From Cellulomonas fulva (lineage in GTDB: Bacteria; Actinomycetota; Actinomycetes; Actinomycetales; Cellulomonadaceae), in contig NZ_JAHBOH010000001.1 in NCBI RefSeq assembly GCF_018531375.1, positions 1 to 64,000 of the forward strand: a DNA stretch of 64,000 nt, given 5' to 3'. Of this stretch, positions 1 to 8,348 are shown in pieces. Position numbers and translations under genes: made by a program. Position 1 is the first letter of the stretch. Each line of letters starts with the position of its first letter. The notes beneath the pieces were generated by a model. The model made no database searches and had not been told where the DNA came from. It saw nothing but the letters and a program-made list of their open reading frames with translations.

Positions 1-90
1 CCCAGCCACCCACGGGGTGGGCACCAGGCCTCCATCTCAACCATCAACCCACCCCGCAACACGGGACAGGCCATATGGCATCGACTACTT

Positions 91-117
91 GGCACACTGT
101 TGAGTTCTCAAGGAACA
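91..117 (-). promoter_or_regulatory. rRNA leader boxA-like element
   Basis: Read on the minus strand this stretch contains TGTTCCTTGAGAACTCAAC followed by AGTGTGCC. It resembles the conserved boxA/processing sequence found in actinobacterial 16S rRNA leaders (TTCTTTGAGAACTCAACAG type). It lies downstream of two good minus-strand promoters and no coding frame crosses it convincingly. The 16S gene itself should begin beyond the left edge of the window. The match to the family sequence is from memory; the promoter geometry is seen directly. Confidence 0.72.
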
Positions 118-168
118 GACGCGCATCCTTCCCGGACTTGTTCGGTCCGGCCCGGAGGCAACCTCTCT

Positions 169-197
169 AACTTAGCCGCTTCGATCCTCACCGTCAA
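169..197 (-). promoter_or_regulatory. Proximal rRNA operon promoter
   Basis: On the minus strand there is a -35 TTGACG (197-192), a 17-nt spacer and a -10 TAAGTT (174-169). This is close to the housekeeping sigma consensus and stands out in this GC-rich background. Transcription would start near 162 and run through the boxA-like leader at 117-91 and off the left edge, as expected for an rrn operon. Confidence 0.75.
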
Positions 198-361
198 GCC
201 GCCTTGCGTTGGCCTCACGAGGTTGGTCGAGCCGCGTCCAGCGCATCGCACTCGGCCGGCGACGTGGTCGTCGGCTCTACGAGCTCTGGGGGGTGTCACC
301 TGCGGGACCAGCCACCGCTTCGTTCGCGGTGTCCGTTCCTCCCTGCCGGGCGACGACGAGA

Positions 362-391
362 ACATTACGCACGGGCCTGGCGAGAGCGCAA
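362..391 (-). promoter_or_regulatory. Distal rRNA operon promoter candidate
   Basis: A second minus-strand promoter candidate has -35 TTGCGC (391-386), an 18-nt spacer and -10 TAATGT (367-362), upstream of the stronger promoter at 197-169. Tandem promoters are usual for rrn operons. I see nothing else in 1-502: no tRNA and no protein-coding frame with family character. Confidence 0.5.
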
Positions 392-502
392 ATCCGCGAC
401 GTGGTGACGGCGATCACCCTGCCTGCGCCGGGCATCTCTGCAGGTCAGGGCTGGATCGGGCACGCGACAGACCGCGGGCACGCGCCGGCGACCGGGCGGG
501 CC

Positions 503-1435
503 TCAGTAGAGCGCGCTCGCCATCGCGCGGCGGGTGGCCATCACGCGGGGGTCGTCGGAGCCGACGACCTCGAACAGGTCGACCAGGCGCAGGCGCACGC
601 GCTCGCGCTCCGGGCCGCTCGTCGCGCGCAGCACGTCGAGGAGGCGGTCGAAGGCGTCGGCCACCTGGCCACCCAGGATGTCGACGTCGGCCACCGCGAG
701 CTGGGCGTCGACATCGGTGGGGTCGGCGGCGGCCGCTGCCCGGACCGTTGCGAGGTCGACGTCGCGGGTGCGCGTCAGCAGCCCGACCTGCGCGAGGCCG
801 GCCCGCGCGAGGTCGTCGCGCGGGTTCTCCTTGAGCGCCTGCTCGTAGGCCGCCGTCGCCGCGTCGAGGTCGTCGCGCTCGATCGCGTCGTACGCCGCCT
901 GGTGCAGGGGCGGCAGCTCGGGCTCGGGCGGCGCCGCCGGCGGCTCGTCGCCGGTGGCGGGCACGACGCCCGTGAGGCCGTTGGCCGCGGCAGCGGTGAG
1001 GACCTGGTCGATCACGGCGCGGACCTGGTCGCGCGGCGCGCTCCCCTGGAACAGCGGGAGCGGCTGCCCCGCCAGGACCGCGATCGCCATCGGCACCGAC
1101 TGCGCCTGGAAGGCCGCCGCCACCTGGGGCGCCGCCTCCGAGTCGATGCGCGCGAGGAGCCAGCGGCCCGCGTCCTGCGCAGCCAGCGCCGCGAGGTCAG
1201 CAGCGACTTGCTTGCTCGCCTCCGACCAGGGCGCCCACAGGACCACCACCACCGGGTGCTGGGTGGAGCGCTGCACCAGGTCGGGGAAGCCCGCCTCGTC
1301 GACGTCCTCGACGTACGGGCCCGGGGCGGGCAGCCCGTTCGGGGAGCCGGGCGGCGTCACCGTGCGCGCGAGCGACGACAGGTCGATCGCGCCGCGGACG
1401 TCGAGACGGGGCTGCGGGAGGTCGGACTGAGCCAT
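503..1435 (-). CDS. ybbN: Thioredoxin-fold/TPR protein, YbbN (CnoX) family
   Basis: 310 aa. Residues about 40-140 form a thioredoxin-like domain with the WAPW signature. The usual CxxC is replaced by SEAS, so it cannot act as a dithiol oxidoreductase through that site. The C-terminal half (about 170-300) is helical with TPR-like repeats rich in A/L/D. Domain order and length match the actinobacterial YbbN/CnoX co-chaperone-like family, cytoplasmic proteins thought to hold unfolded clients. The ATG start is preceded by GAAGGAA at a good spacing. It is the last minus-strand gene before the rRNA leader. Confidence 0.8.
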   Translation of the reverse strand: MAQSDLPQPRLDVRGAIDLSSLARTVTPPGSPNGLPAPGPYVEDVDEAGFPDLVQRSTQHPVVVVLWAPWSEASKQVAADLAALAAQDAGRWLLARIDSEAAPQVAAAFQAQSVPMAIAVLAGQPLPLFQGSAPRDQVRAVIDQVLTAAAANGLTGVVPATGDEPPAAPPEPELPPLHQAAYDAIERDDLDAATAAYEQALKENPRDDLARAGLAQVGLLTRTRDVDLATVRAAAAADPTDVDAQLAVADVDILGGQVADAFDRLLDVLRATSGPERERVRLRLVDLFEVVGSDDPRVMATRRAMASALY

Positions 1436-1566
1436 GCGCGTTCCTTCGTTGCGTCAGTGCCGCGGGGCCGAGGTCTGCCTGCGCGGTCGGTGGGGCATCT
1501 GGTGCGGGCGGTCGTGCGGACGGTCGTGCGTGCTGGTCGGCACCGAGCTCGGCGCCGCCATCGGGC

Positions 1567-2571
1567 TCACTCCGCCTCCGCCGTGGTGAGGACGAGCTCG
1601 CCCGCGAGCACCTGGATGGTCGCGTCCGAGCCGGCGGGCGGGACGTACAGGACCACGACGCCGCGGTAGGTGCGCTCGAGCGACTCGGAGACGCTGGTGG
1701 CGCCGGCGAGCGAGGCCAGGAAGTCGTCGGAGAGCGGGATCGTCGCGCCGTCGAGCGTGATGTCGATCGTCGACGTCGTCGTGAACGCGCCGGCGACGAC
1801 CGCTCCCCCGTCGATGGTCTGCAACGCCGTGCCGAGCACGGGCGGCGAGTACGACGCGGTGGCCGTGCCGGCCTCGCCGATGCTGTCCTCCGCCTGCTCG
1901 TGCAGGTCCGCGATCTCGTCCTGGTACGGGCTGGCCGTGAAGTCGTCGGCGAACTCGGAGTCGTCGCCGCTCTTGAGCGTGCTGACGAACATCTTCAGCG
2001 CGTCTTCCGGCGCGAACAGGAGCGTCGAGTCGTCGTCCGCCGCCACGACGGGGCTGCCCTCGTCGGCCGGCGCCGTCGCGGGCATCTGCGCCCCCGGCAT
2101 CAGCCGGGTCCAGCCCCACATCCGGTACGGGGCGCGGGCGTCGTCCTGGCGCAGGATCAGGATGCGCTGCGCCTGCAGGTCGTCGGGCTGCTCGGTCACG
2201 ACGAGCTGGGTCCGCGCCCAGTCGGTGGTCTGCGGCACGACGCTCGCGAGCGCCTCGGTCGGCAGCTCCGTCGGCGGCTTGTCGCCGTCCGTCGCCGACG
2301 AGCGCACGTACTCGGCCGTGCGCATCTCGAGCGCCGGGCCCTCGATGCGCGGCGTGAGCGCGTCCGCGTCGAGCTCCTCGTCACCGTCGGCGAGCACGGT
2401 CCCGAGATCGGTCAGCACCGAGTCGGTCTGGTCGACCGTCAGTGCCGCCGGGACCACGGCCGGCGGCGGCGGCGTGACGACCTCGGGCGGCGTCGAGGCG
2501 CAGCCCGCCAGGACGAGCGCGAGGAGCCCGAGGCCCGCCAGCGTGCGACCGGTGCGGTTCGTCGCGGTCAT
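1567..2571 (-). CDS. Putative lipoprotein, unknown function
   Basis: 334 aa from an ATG that overlaps the stop of the upstream membrane-protein gene (ATGA, positions 2568-2571), implying translational coupling. The N-terminus has a charged segment (TNRTGR), a hydrophobic stretch and a lipobox LAGC about residue 20, followed by a Pro-rich linker. The rest (about 60-334) is acidic and looks like one extracytoplasmic globular domain. I do not recognise a catalytic motif. A longer reading frame extends upstream but is only the antisense-like GC shadow of the preceding gene. The two genes probably work together at the membrane. Confidence 0.7.
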   Translation of the reverse strand: MTATNRTGRTLAGLGLLALVLAGCASTPPEVVTPPPPAVVPAALTVDQTDSVLTDLGTVLADGDEELDADALTPRIEGPALEMRTAEYVRSSATDGDKPPTELPTEALASVVPQTTDWARTQLVVTEQPDDLQAQRILILRQDDARAPYRMWGWTRLMPGAQMPATAPADEGSPVVAADDDSTLLFAPEDALKMFVSTLKSGDDSEFADDFTASPYQDEIADLHEQAEDSIGEAGTATASYSPPVLGTALQTIDGGAVVAGAFTTTSTIDITLDGATIPLSDDFLASLAGATSVSESLERTYRGVVVLYVPPAGSDATIQVLAGELVLTTAEAE

Positions 2572-4490
2572 CGCTCGCTCCCCTCGTCGTCGGCCTGGGC
2601 TCCGTCGGCGGGGTCCGGTGAGGTGGGCGGCAGGCCCCACGCGCGGCGCCAGGCGTCGGCGCGCGAGCCGGCGGACGGGTCCGCTGCGCTCTGGTCGGCG
2701 GGCGCGGCCGGCTCGGTCTTCTCGGTCTTCTCGGTCTTCTCGGTCTTCTCGGTCTGCGCGTCGGTCGCACCCGGGCCCGACCGCACGGGGCCACCCGGTC
2801 CTGCGCTCGGCGCGCCCGGTCGCGGCGACCACGCCGCCGTGGGCGCTCCCGCGACCGGCGGGTGCGCCCAGCTCGGGGCTCCACCGTGCGTCGTGGGCGC
2901 GTCCGGACCGGCCGAGGGACCGCCGGGCACCCAGCCTCCGGGGTGCTGCGCCGGCTGCGGCGGGGCGCCGGCAGCAGGTGACGTCGGGCCGGCGGGACGG
3001 GCGGCGCCGCCGAGCCAGGAGGGCCGCTGCCGCGCGCGGTCGGCGGCCGAGCCCGGCACCACGGGGGCGGTGCCGTCGGGCGTCACGTCACCGGACGTCG
3101 GGGCGGCCGAGGTCGGGGCGGCCGACGCCGAGGTGGTCTGCGCCGCCTTCGCGTCGCCGCTCGAGCCGGCCGCGGGGCCGGTGGCCGGCGTGGCGGGCGG
3201 GGACGCGGGACCGGCAGGGGCGCCGGGACGGGCGGCGGTCGAGCCGGGTCCGACGATGCTGATCTGCCCGGTCGGAGCGCCTCCGCGGAGCGCGCGCCGA
3301 CTCACCGGGGCGGTCGGCGGCTGCGCCCGCACGGGATCTGACGCGCCCGTGGGGGCGCCCGCCGGCGCCGGCGTGCCGGCGTCGGTGCGCGGCCGCGACG
3401 CGGTCGGGCCGGCGGTGCCAGGGGCGGTGGCACCCGAGGTGGCGGCACCCGAGGTGGCGGAACCAGGTCCACCCGGAGCGCTCGGACCGGCCTGCCGCGG
3501 CTCACCGCTCGGCGAGGGCGCGGCGGTCGGCGGCGGCACGGTCGGCAGCGCGCCCGTGGTGACCCGCGGGATCTGGCCCGTGCGGCGGGACGCCTGCTCC
3601 GCCTCGCGGAGCTGGCGCCGGGTGAGCACCTGGCCCTCCCCGGTGACGACGGGCACGGCGCCGGTGTGCACGGGCTCCCAGGTGCCCGGCCGGGTGGCCG
3701 CCCGGCCGCGCAGCAGCAGCACGGCGGAGACGAGCGCCAGGAGCGCACCGACGACGACGCACGGCCACAGCCACGGCGTCGTCACGACGCGGGGCCAGGC
3801 GATCGACAGGGTCGGCGTGGCGTCGCCCGCGGTCGCGACGAGCAGGCTCCACCGGCCCGCCTCGGTGGGCCAGACGAGCTCGGCCGAGCCGTTGCCCGAC
3901 GCCCGGGCGAACCACATGTCCGAGTCGGTCGGGTCCGGCGAGATCACCGCCTCCTCGTCGGACCCCTCGTCTGACGCGGCGGCCGTCCCCGACGAGGTCG
4001 GGGTGGGGCGGGCGCTCGTCGTCGCGGAGGCGGTGCTCGACGGGGTGCTGCTGGACGAGGCGCTGCTGGACGAGGCGCTGCTCGACGGGCTGCTGGTGGA
4101 CGACGGGGTCGCGGACGGCGACGCCGACGACGACGTGGCGGCGGGCGTCGGGGTGGGCGCGGGTGCGGCGCCTGCGGTCGTCGCGAGCTCGTCCCAGGAC
4201 GCGAGGCCGGTCACGCGCGTGTACGGGTCCTCGCCGACCCAGCCGTCGACGTCGTAGTCCCGGCCGACCACCAGGACGACCGGGGCCCCGCCGGGCGCCG
4301 TGACCCGGACGGTCGCCGGGTCACCGCCCACCTCGAGCACGCCGGGGTCCGTCACGACGAGCTGGGTCGACGACGTCGTCGTCGCGACGAGGACGTCGTC
4401 CGCGCGCCAGAGCGTCGCCGAGGCGACACCGAGGCCGATGACGACCAGTCCGACGACGCCGACGGCAGCCGTGATCACTCGCTTGCGCAC
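2568..4490 (-). CDS. Membrane protein with long low-complexity cytoplasmic tail
   Basis: 640 aa, GTG start with GAGAGGA just upstream. A first membrane segment is at about residues 5-27. A Ser/Thr/Pro/Ala-rich extracytoplasmic region follows, and a second membrane segment (WPCVVVGALLALVSAVLLL) is near residue 240. The remaining 380 residues are Pro/Ala/Thr/Gly-rich, disordered-looking and contain an EKT tripeptide repeat. No enzymatic motif is visible. A -10-like TATCCT lies at 4523-4518. It is translationally coupled to the lipoprotein at 1567-2571. Function unknown; a conserved actinobacterial envelope pair is the most I would infer. Confidence 0.68.
   Translation of the reverse strand: MRKRVITAAVGVVGLVVIGLGVASATLWRADDVLVATTTSSTQLVVTDPGVLEVGGDPATVRVTAPGGAPVVLVVGRDYDVDGWVGEDPYTRVTGLASWDELATTAGAAPAPTPTPAATSSSASPSATPSSTSSPSSSASSSSASSSSTPSSTASATTSARPTPTSSGTAAASDEGSDEEAVISPDPTDSDMWFARASGNGSAELVWPTEAGRWSLLVATAGDATPTLSIAWPRVVTTPWLWPCVVVGALLALVSAVLLLRGRAATRPGTWEPVHTGAVPVVTGEGQVLTRRQLREAEQASRRTGQIPRVTTGALPTVPPPTAAPSPSGEPRQAGPSAPGGPGSATSGAATSGATAPGTAGPTASRPRTDAGTPAPAGAPTGASDPVRAQPPTAPVSRRALRGGAPTGQISIVGPGSTAARPGAPAGPASPPATPATGPAAGSSGDAKAAQTTSASAAPTSAAPTSGDVTPDGTAPVVPGSAADRARQRPSWLGGAARPAGPTSPAAGAPPQPAQHPGGWVPGGPSAGPDAPTTHGGAPSWAHPPVAGAPTAAWSPRPGAPSAGPGGPVRSGPGATDAQTEKTEKTEKTEKTEPAAPADQSAADPSAGSRADAWRRAWGLPPTSPDPADGAQADDEGSER
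2712..2755 (-). repeat. 9-bp tandem repeat, about five copies
   Basis: The unit CTCGGTCTT (plus strand) is repeated at 2712-2720, 2721-2729, 2730-2738 and 2739-2747, with a nearly full fifth copy to 2755. It encodes a Glu-Lys-Thr repeat in the disordered tail of the 2568-4490 protein. Because the unit is a multiple of three, gain or loss of copies keeps the frame. Confidence 0.85.
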
Positions 4491-4721
4491 GCACAGTCCT
4501 CTCAGGCGGAGAGAGCCAGGATAGGCGGACGATCAGGCGCGACGCCCTCCCGGACCGATCCGAGCAGGCCAGGAGGGGGCCCGTGCGGGGTCTCGGCACC
4601 GCCACGACCGGGTGACCGAAGACCCCCCGACGGGTGACGCCGACCGCGTATCCTGGCGAGCGGCCCAGGCTCGCGGTCGTCACCGGGCACGCGGGTCCAC
4701 ACCATCCGAGGAGGAACTCTC

Positions 4722-6983
4722 GTGCCCGACGCCAGGCCCACCTTCCCCGTCGTGAACTTCCGCGGGTACGAACGCGAGGCCGTCGACGCACGCATCGCCC
4801 AGCTCCAGCAGTCGCTGGCGGAGGCGCGGTCGCAGGTCGAGTCGATGGACGCCAAGGTGCTGCAGGTCGCCGGCGAGCTCTCCGAGGCGCACCGCCAGCT
4901 GCGCGAGGCCGAGCGCCCGACCTACTCCGGCCTCGGCTCGCGGATCGAGCAGCTCCTGCGCTCGGCGGAGGAGCAGTCGTCGGACGTCGTGTCCCAGGCC
5001 AACGCGCAGGCCGCGGACTCCCTGGCCCGGGCCAAGCTGTCCGCCGGGCAGCTGCGCGCCCGCGCGGAGAACGAGGTCGCCGAGCTGCTCGCGACCGCGC
5101 GCCGCGAGGCCGAGGAGGTCCGCTCGACCGCGTCCGCCGAGGCGGAGAGCACCCTGCTGGCCGCGCAGCGTCGGGCCGAGGAGCTCGTCGGCTCGGCCGA
5201 GCGCGAGGCCGCGCGCATCCAGAGCGCGATCACGACCGAGGAGGCCGAGCGCCGCACCACGCTCGAGCGCGAGCTGGGCACGCTGCGCGCGAGCGTCGAG
5301 CACGAGGCCACGCAGCTGCGCGTCGCCACCGAGCGGACCGCGAGCGACATGCGCCAGCTCGCCGAGACCGAGACGGCCGCCCAGCGCGCGGACGCCGAGC
5401 GCTACGCGCAGGACCTGCGCCAGAGCGCGGACGTGGACACCACCGCGCTGCGTGCCACGACCGAGGCCGAGGTCGCCGAGCTGCGCGGCGAGGCCGAGCG
5501 GTACGTCGCCGAGCTGCGCGCGACCGTCGCCCAGGAGGTCGCGCGCCAGCGCCAGGACGCCCAGACCGAGGCCACCGCCCTGCGCACGCAGGCGCAGGAG
5601 TACGCCGACGGCACCCGCGCCGCGGCCGACCGGGACGCGACCGCGCTGCACCAGCGCGTCGCGGGCGAGGTCGCCGCGCTGCGGACCGAGGCCGACCAGT
5701 ACGCCGGGTTCGTGCGGGCGCAGGCCGACCGGGAGACGGGCGAGCTGCGCGCGCAGGTGTCCGACGAGGTCGCGGCCCAGCGGTCGCAGGCGGAGCAGGA
5801 GATCGCCGCGCTGCGTGCCGAGGCCGACCAGTACGTCGCGACCGTCCGCGCCGCCGCCGAGCGCGAGACCACGGAGCTGCGCGAGCGCACCGAGCACGAG
5901 GCGACGCACCTGCGGGACACGACGGAGCGCGAGACCACCGAGCTGCGCGAGACCACCGAGCGCGAGGCAGCCGAGCTGCGCGCCGCCACCGAGCGCGCGA
6001 CGCGCGAGCAGCGCGAGCAGACGCGCCTCGACACCGAGCGGGTGCTGACCGAGGCGCGCCGGTCCGCCGGCGAGACCGTCGCCAACGCCAAGGCGCGGGC
6101 CGACGAGCTGGTCCGCACCGCGGAGCAGCGCCTGGCCGACGCCGAGCTCGAGATCGCGTCGAAGCGCGAGGCCAGCGAGCGGCACGACGCGGAGCGCCAC
6201 GAGGCCGCGCGCGCCGAGACCGAGCGGCTGGTGTCCGACGCCGAGGCGCACGCGTCCGAGGCCGAGGAGCGCGTCGCGAAGGCGCTCGCCCAGGCCGAGA
6301 AGGTGCGGGTCGACGCGGAGAACCACGCCAAGGAGCTGCTCTCCAACGCGCGTCGCAACGCCGACCGCGTGGTCGCGGAGGCGCGCGAGCACGCCGAGAA
6401 GCAGATCTCCGAGGCCATGACCGAGTCGGAGCGCGAGCGGACGACGGCCGCGCGCCAGGTCGAGGACCTCAACCGCCAGCGCGAGTCGATCACGACGTAC
6501 CTCGACGAGCTGCGCAACCTGCTGGGCCACGACCCCGACCGCGCCTCGCTCGAGCGCGCACGCCGCGTCGAGGCCGAGTTCGCGGCCTCGCACGGGCCCG
6601 CCGGCGGCGGGAGCGCCCAGGCGAGCGGCGAGGCGGCGCCCGCGAAGGCAGCCCGCCCGGCCGCGAAGGGCCGGCCCAAGTCCCGCCCGGCGCCGGTGTC
6701 CGCCGCCGCGCAGCAGCAGGCCGCCGCACCGGCACCCGCCGCGGACGACGCATCCACCTCGGGCGCGCCCGAGGCCTCGGCGTCGACGGCAACGGAGGGG
6801 AGCGCGGGAGAGCCGACGGCGCAGCAGGCCACGTCCGACGAGAGCAGCGGGTCCGGCGAGAGCGGCCCGAACAGCACCTCCGGCGAGAGCGGCACCTCCG
6901 GCGAGGCCAGCGCGCCCGACGCGAGCAGCCCGTCCGGCGAGGGCGACGCATCGGCGACCGACGAGCCGGCCGCGACCCGCTGA
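4722..6983 (+). CDS. Long coiled-coil polarity/filament protein, FilP/Scy-like with DivIVA-type N-terminus
   Basis: 753 aa, GTG start preceded by GAGGAGG. The N-terminus (RGYEREAVDARIAQLQ) is a DivIVA-type motif. PTYSGLGSRIEQLLRSAEE near residue 70 matches the start of the rod in Streptomyces FilP-like proteins. Residues about 80-610 are an almost unbroken coiled coil dominated by Glu/Arg/Ala/Thr heptad-like repeats without Pro. The last 130 residues are Ala/Pro/Ser/Gly-rich and disordered. Family members are often mislabelled cellulose-binding proteins; they build cytoplasmic filaments at growing poles. A -10-like TATCCT lies at 4649-4654. The next gene, 7029-7562, follows within 45 nt and may be co-transcribed. 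Confidence 0.75.
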   Translation: MPDARPTFPVVNFRGYEREAVDARIAQLQQSLAEARSQVESMDAKVLQVAGELSEAHRQLREAERPTYSGLGSRIEQLLRSAEEQSSDVVSQANAQAADSLARAKLSAGQLRARAENEVAELLATARREAEEVRSTASAEAESTLLAAQRRAEELVGSAEREAARIQSAITTEEAERRTTLERELGTLRASVEHEATQLRVATERTASDMRQLAETETAAQRADAERYAQDLRQSADVDTTALRATTEAEVAELRGEAERYVAELRATVAQEVARQRQDAQTEATALRTQAQEYADGTRAAADRDATALHQRVAGEVAALRTEADQYAGFVRAQADRETGELRAQVSDEVAAQRSQAEQEIAALRAEADQYVATVRAAAERETTELRERTEHEATHLRDTTERETTELRETTEREAAELRAATERATREQREQTRLDTERVLTEARRSAGETVANAKARADELVRTAEQRLADAELEIASKREASERHDAERHEAARAETERLVSDAEAHASEAEERVAKALAQAEKVRVDAENHAKELLSNARRNADRVVAEAREHAEKQISEAMTESERERTTAARQVEDLNRQRESITTYLDELRNLLGHDPDRASLERARRVEAEFAASHGPAGGGSAQASGEAAPAKAARPAAKGRPKSRPAPVSAAAQQQAAAPAPAADDASTSGAPEASASTATEGSAGEPTAQQATSDESSGSGESGPNSTSGESGTSGEASAPDASSPSGEGDASATDEPAATR

Positions 6984-7028
6984 CGGGTCGGCGACGGGCG
7001 ACGAGACCGGCGACGCGGAGGTGACGGC

Positions 7029-7562
7029 GTGAGCGGCCCGGTCGAGAGCACGGCCGACGGCGTAGGCGACCGCAGGGGTGACAGTGGGGGCGACGGCGGG
7101 AGCAGCGACAGCGTGGACAACGGTCGGAGCGGCGTTCCCGCCGGGACCGACGCCGCCCGGTGGCGCGAGGAGCGGCGCGCCGCCGCTGCGGCGCACGCCG
7201 AGGCGCTCGAGCGACGGCAGAAGGGCGAGTCCGCGCGCGCGAGCGCGATGATCGCCGAGTTCGTCGCGGAGGCGGCGACACGCGGTCCCGCGCCCGAGCC
7301 GCTGCGCGCGCGCACCTACGACGGGCGCGCCCGCTACCGGACGTCGCTCGAGGGCTGGTACCTGCGGCTCGACGAGACGCTCGCCGTCGACACCGCGGGG
7401 CGGTTCTACGTCCTGCGGACGCCGCCGAGCCTCGTCGGACGCCTCCGCGGGGTGGTCCCCGAGCCGTCGGACCCGCCCCTGGTGCTCGGAGCCGGCGGCA
7501 AGGACGGTGAGTCCGTGGACCTGCGCGAGGCCCTCGACCGGCTGCGCGCGCAGCGGGGCTGA
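7029..7562 (+). CDS. Conserved hypothetical protein downstream of the FilP-like gene
   Basis: 177 aa from a GTG. The first 40 residues are Gly/Ser/Asp-rich and look disordered, so translation might start further in. Residues 44-80 form a charged helix (REERRAAAAAHAEALERRQ). Residues 90-177 are a compact domain with PLRARTYDGRARYRTSLEGW and a YLRLDETLAVDTAGRFYVL strand region. I do not recognise the family. It probably forms a two-gene unit with the coiled-coil gene 45 nt upstream. Confidence 0.6.
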   Translation: MSGPVESTADGVGDRRGDSGGDGGSSDSVDNGRSGVPAGTDAARWREERRAAAAAHAEALERRQKGESARASAMIAEFVAEAATRGPAPEPLRARTYDGRARYRTSLEGWYLRLDETLAVDTAGRFYVLRTPPSLVGRLRGVVPEPSDPPLVLGAGGKDGESVDLREALDRLRAQRG

Positions 7563-7571
7563 CCCGCCCGG

Positions 7572-8348
7572 TCAGTCCGTGTCGCTGCGCTGCAGCAGCT
7601 CGCTCAGCGCCGCCGCGACGGCCGCGGGCTGCTCGAGCGCGGACAGGTGCCCGGCCTGCGGCACCACGACGAGCCGCGCGGCGGGCGCCGATGACGCCAT
7701 GTGCTCGGCCGCGGCGACCGGGGTGACGGCGTCCTCGTCGCCGACGACCACCGCGACGGGCCGGCCGAACGCGGCCAGCACCTCGGTGCGGTCCGGCCGC
7801 GCCGCCATCGCGCGCTGCGACCACGCGACGCCCGCGGGCGCCTGGTCCTCGATCCACGCGGCGACCTGCTCACCCACGTGCGGCTGCGCGCTGCGGGTGG
7901 TCTCGCCGACGAGCGTGCCCGCCATGGGCCGCACCGGGTCGAGCGTCTCCCCGTCGGCCGCCGCGCGGGCCATCCGGAGCCGGTTGTCCCGGGCCTCGGG
8001 GGTGTCCGCGGTCGACTTCGTGTCGAGGAGCCCGAGCGCCGCGACGAGCTCGGGGTGACGCTCGGCGAGCGCGAGCGCGACGTAGCCGCCCATCGAGAGC
8101 CCGGCCACCACCGCGCGGGCCACGCCGGCCGCCGCCAGCTCGCGCGCGACGTCGTCCGCGGCCGCCTCGAGCGACGGATCGGCCAGCCCGGTGCCGCCGC
8201 CGGAACCGGGCAGGTCCGGTGCCAGCACGGTCCACGAGCCGCTGAGCAGCTCCGCGACGGGTTGCCACATGCGGTGGTCGAGCGGGAAGGCGTGCAGCAG
8301 CACCAGCGGGACCGGTGCGTCGCCCTCGCGCAGCACGTGCAGGGTCAT
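7572..8348 (-). CDS. Alpha/beta hydrolase
   Basis: 258 aa. Typical alpha/beta-hydrolase fold: HAFPLDHRMW oxyanion-hole region near residue 20, nucleophile elbow GLSMGG near residue 88 (Ser), acid in VVGDEDAVTP near residue 205, and His in QAGHLSALEQP near residue 232. It resembles 3-oxoadipate enol-lactonase/haloperoxidase-like esterases, but the substrate cannot be read from sequence. The ATG overlaps the stop of the upstream hydrolase gene by four bases (ATGA), so the two are coupled. Confidence 0.8.
   Translation of the reverse strand: MTLHVLREGDAPVPLVLLHAFPLDHRMWQPVAELLSGSWTVLAPDLPGSGGGTGLADPSLEAAADDVARELAAAGVARAVVAGLSMGGYVALALAERHPELVAALGLLDTKSTADTPEARDNRLRMARAAADGETLDPVRPMAGTLVGETTRSAQPHVGEQVAAWIEDQAPAGVAWSQRAMAARPDRTEVLAAFGRPVAVVVGDEDAVTPVAAAEHMASSAPAARLVVVPQAGHLSALEQPAAVAAALSELLQRSDTD

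Noticed and set aside
209..1669. 486-codon plus-strand open frame
   Set aside because: Arg-rich shadow of the ybbN gene in the opposite strand; no family motifs.
1454..2119. 221-codon minus-strand frame inside the lipoprotein gene
   Set aside because: Out-of-frame shadow with low-complexity Arg/Gly sequence.
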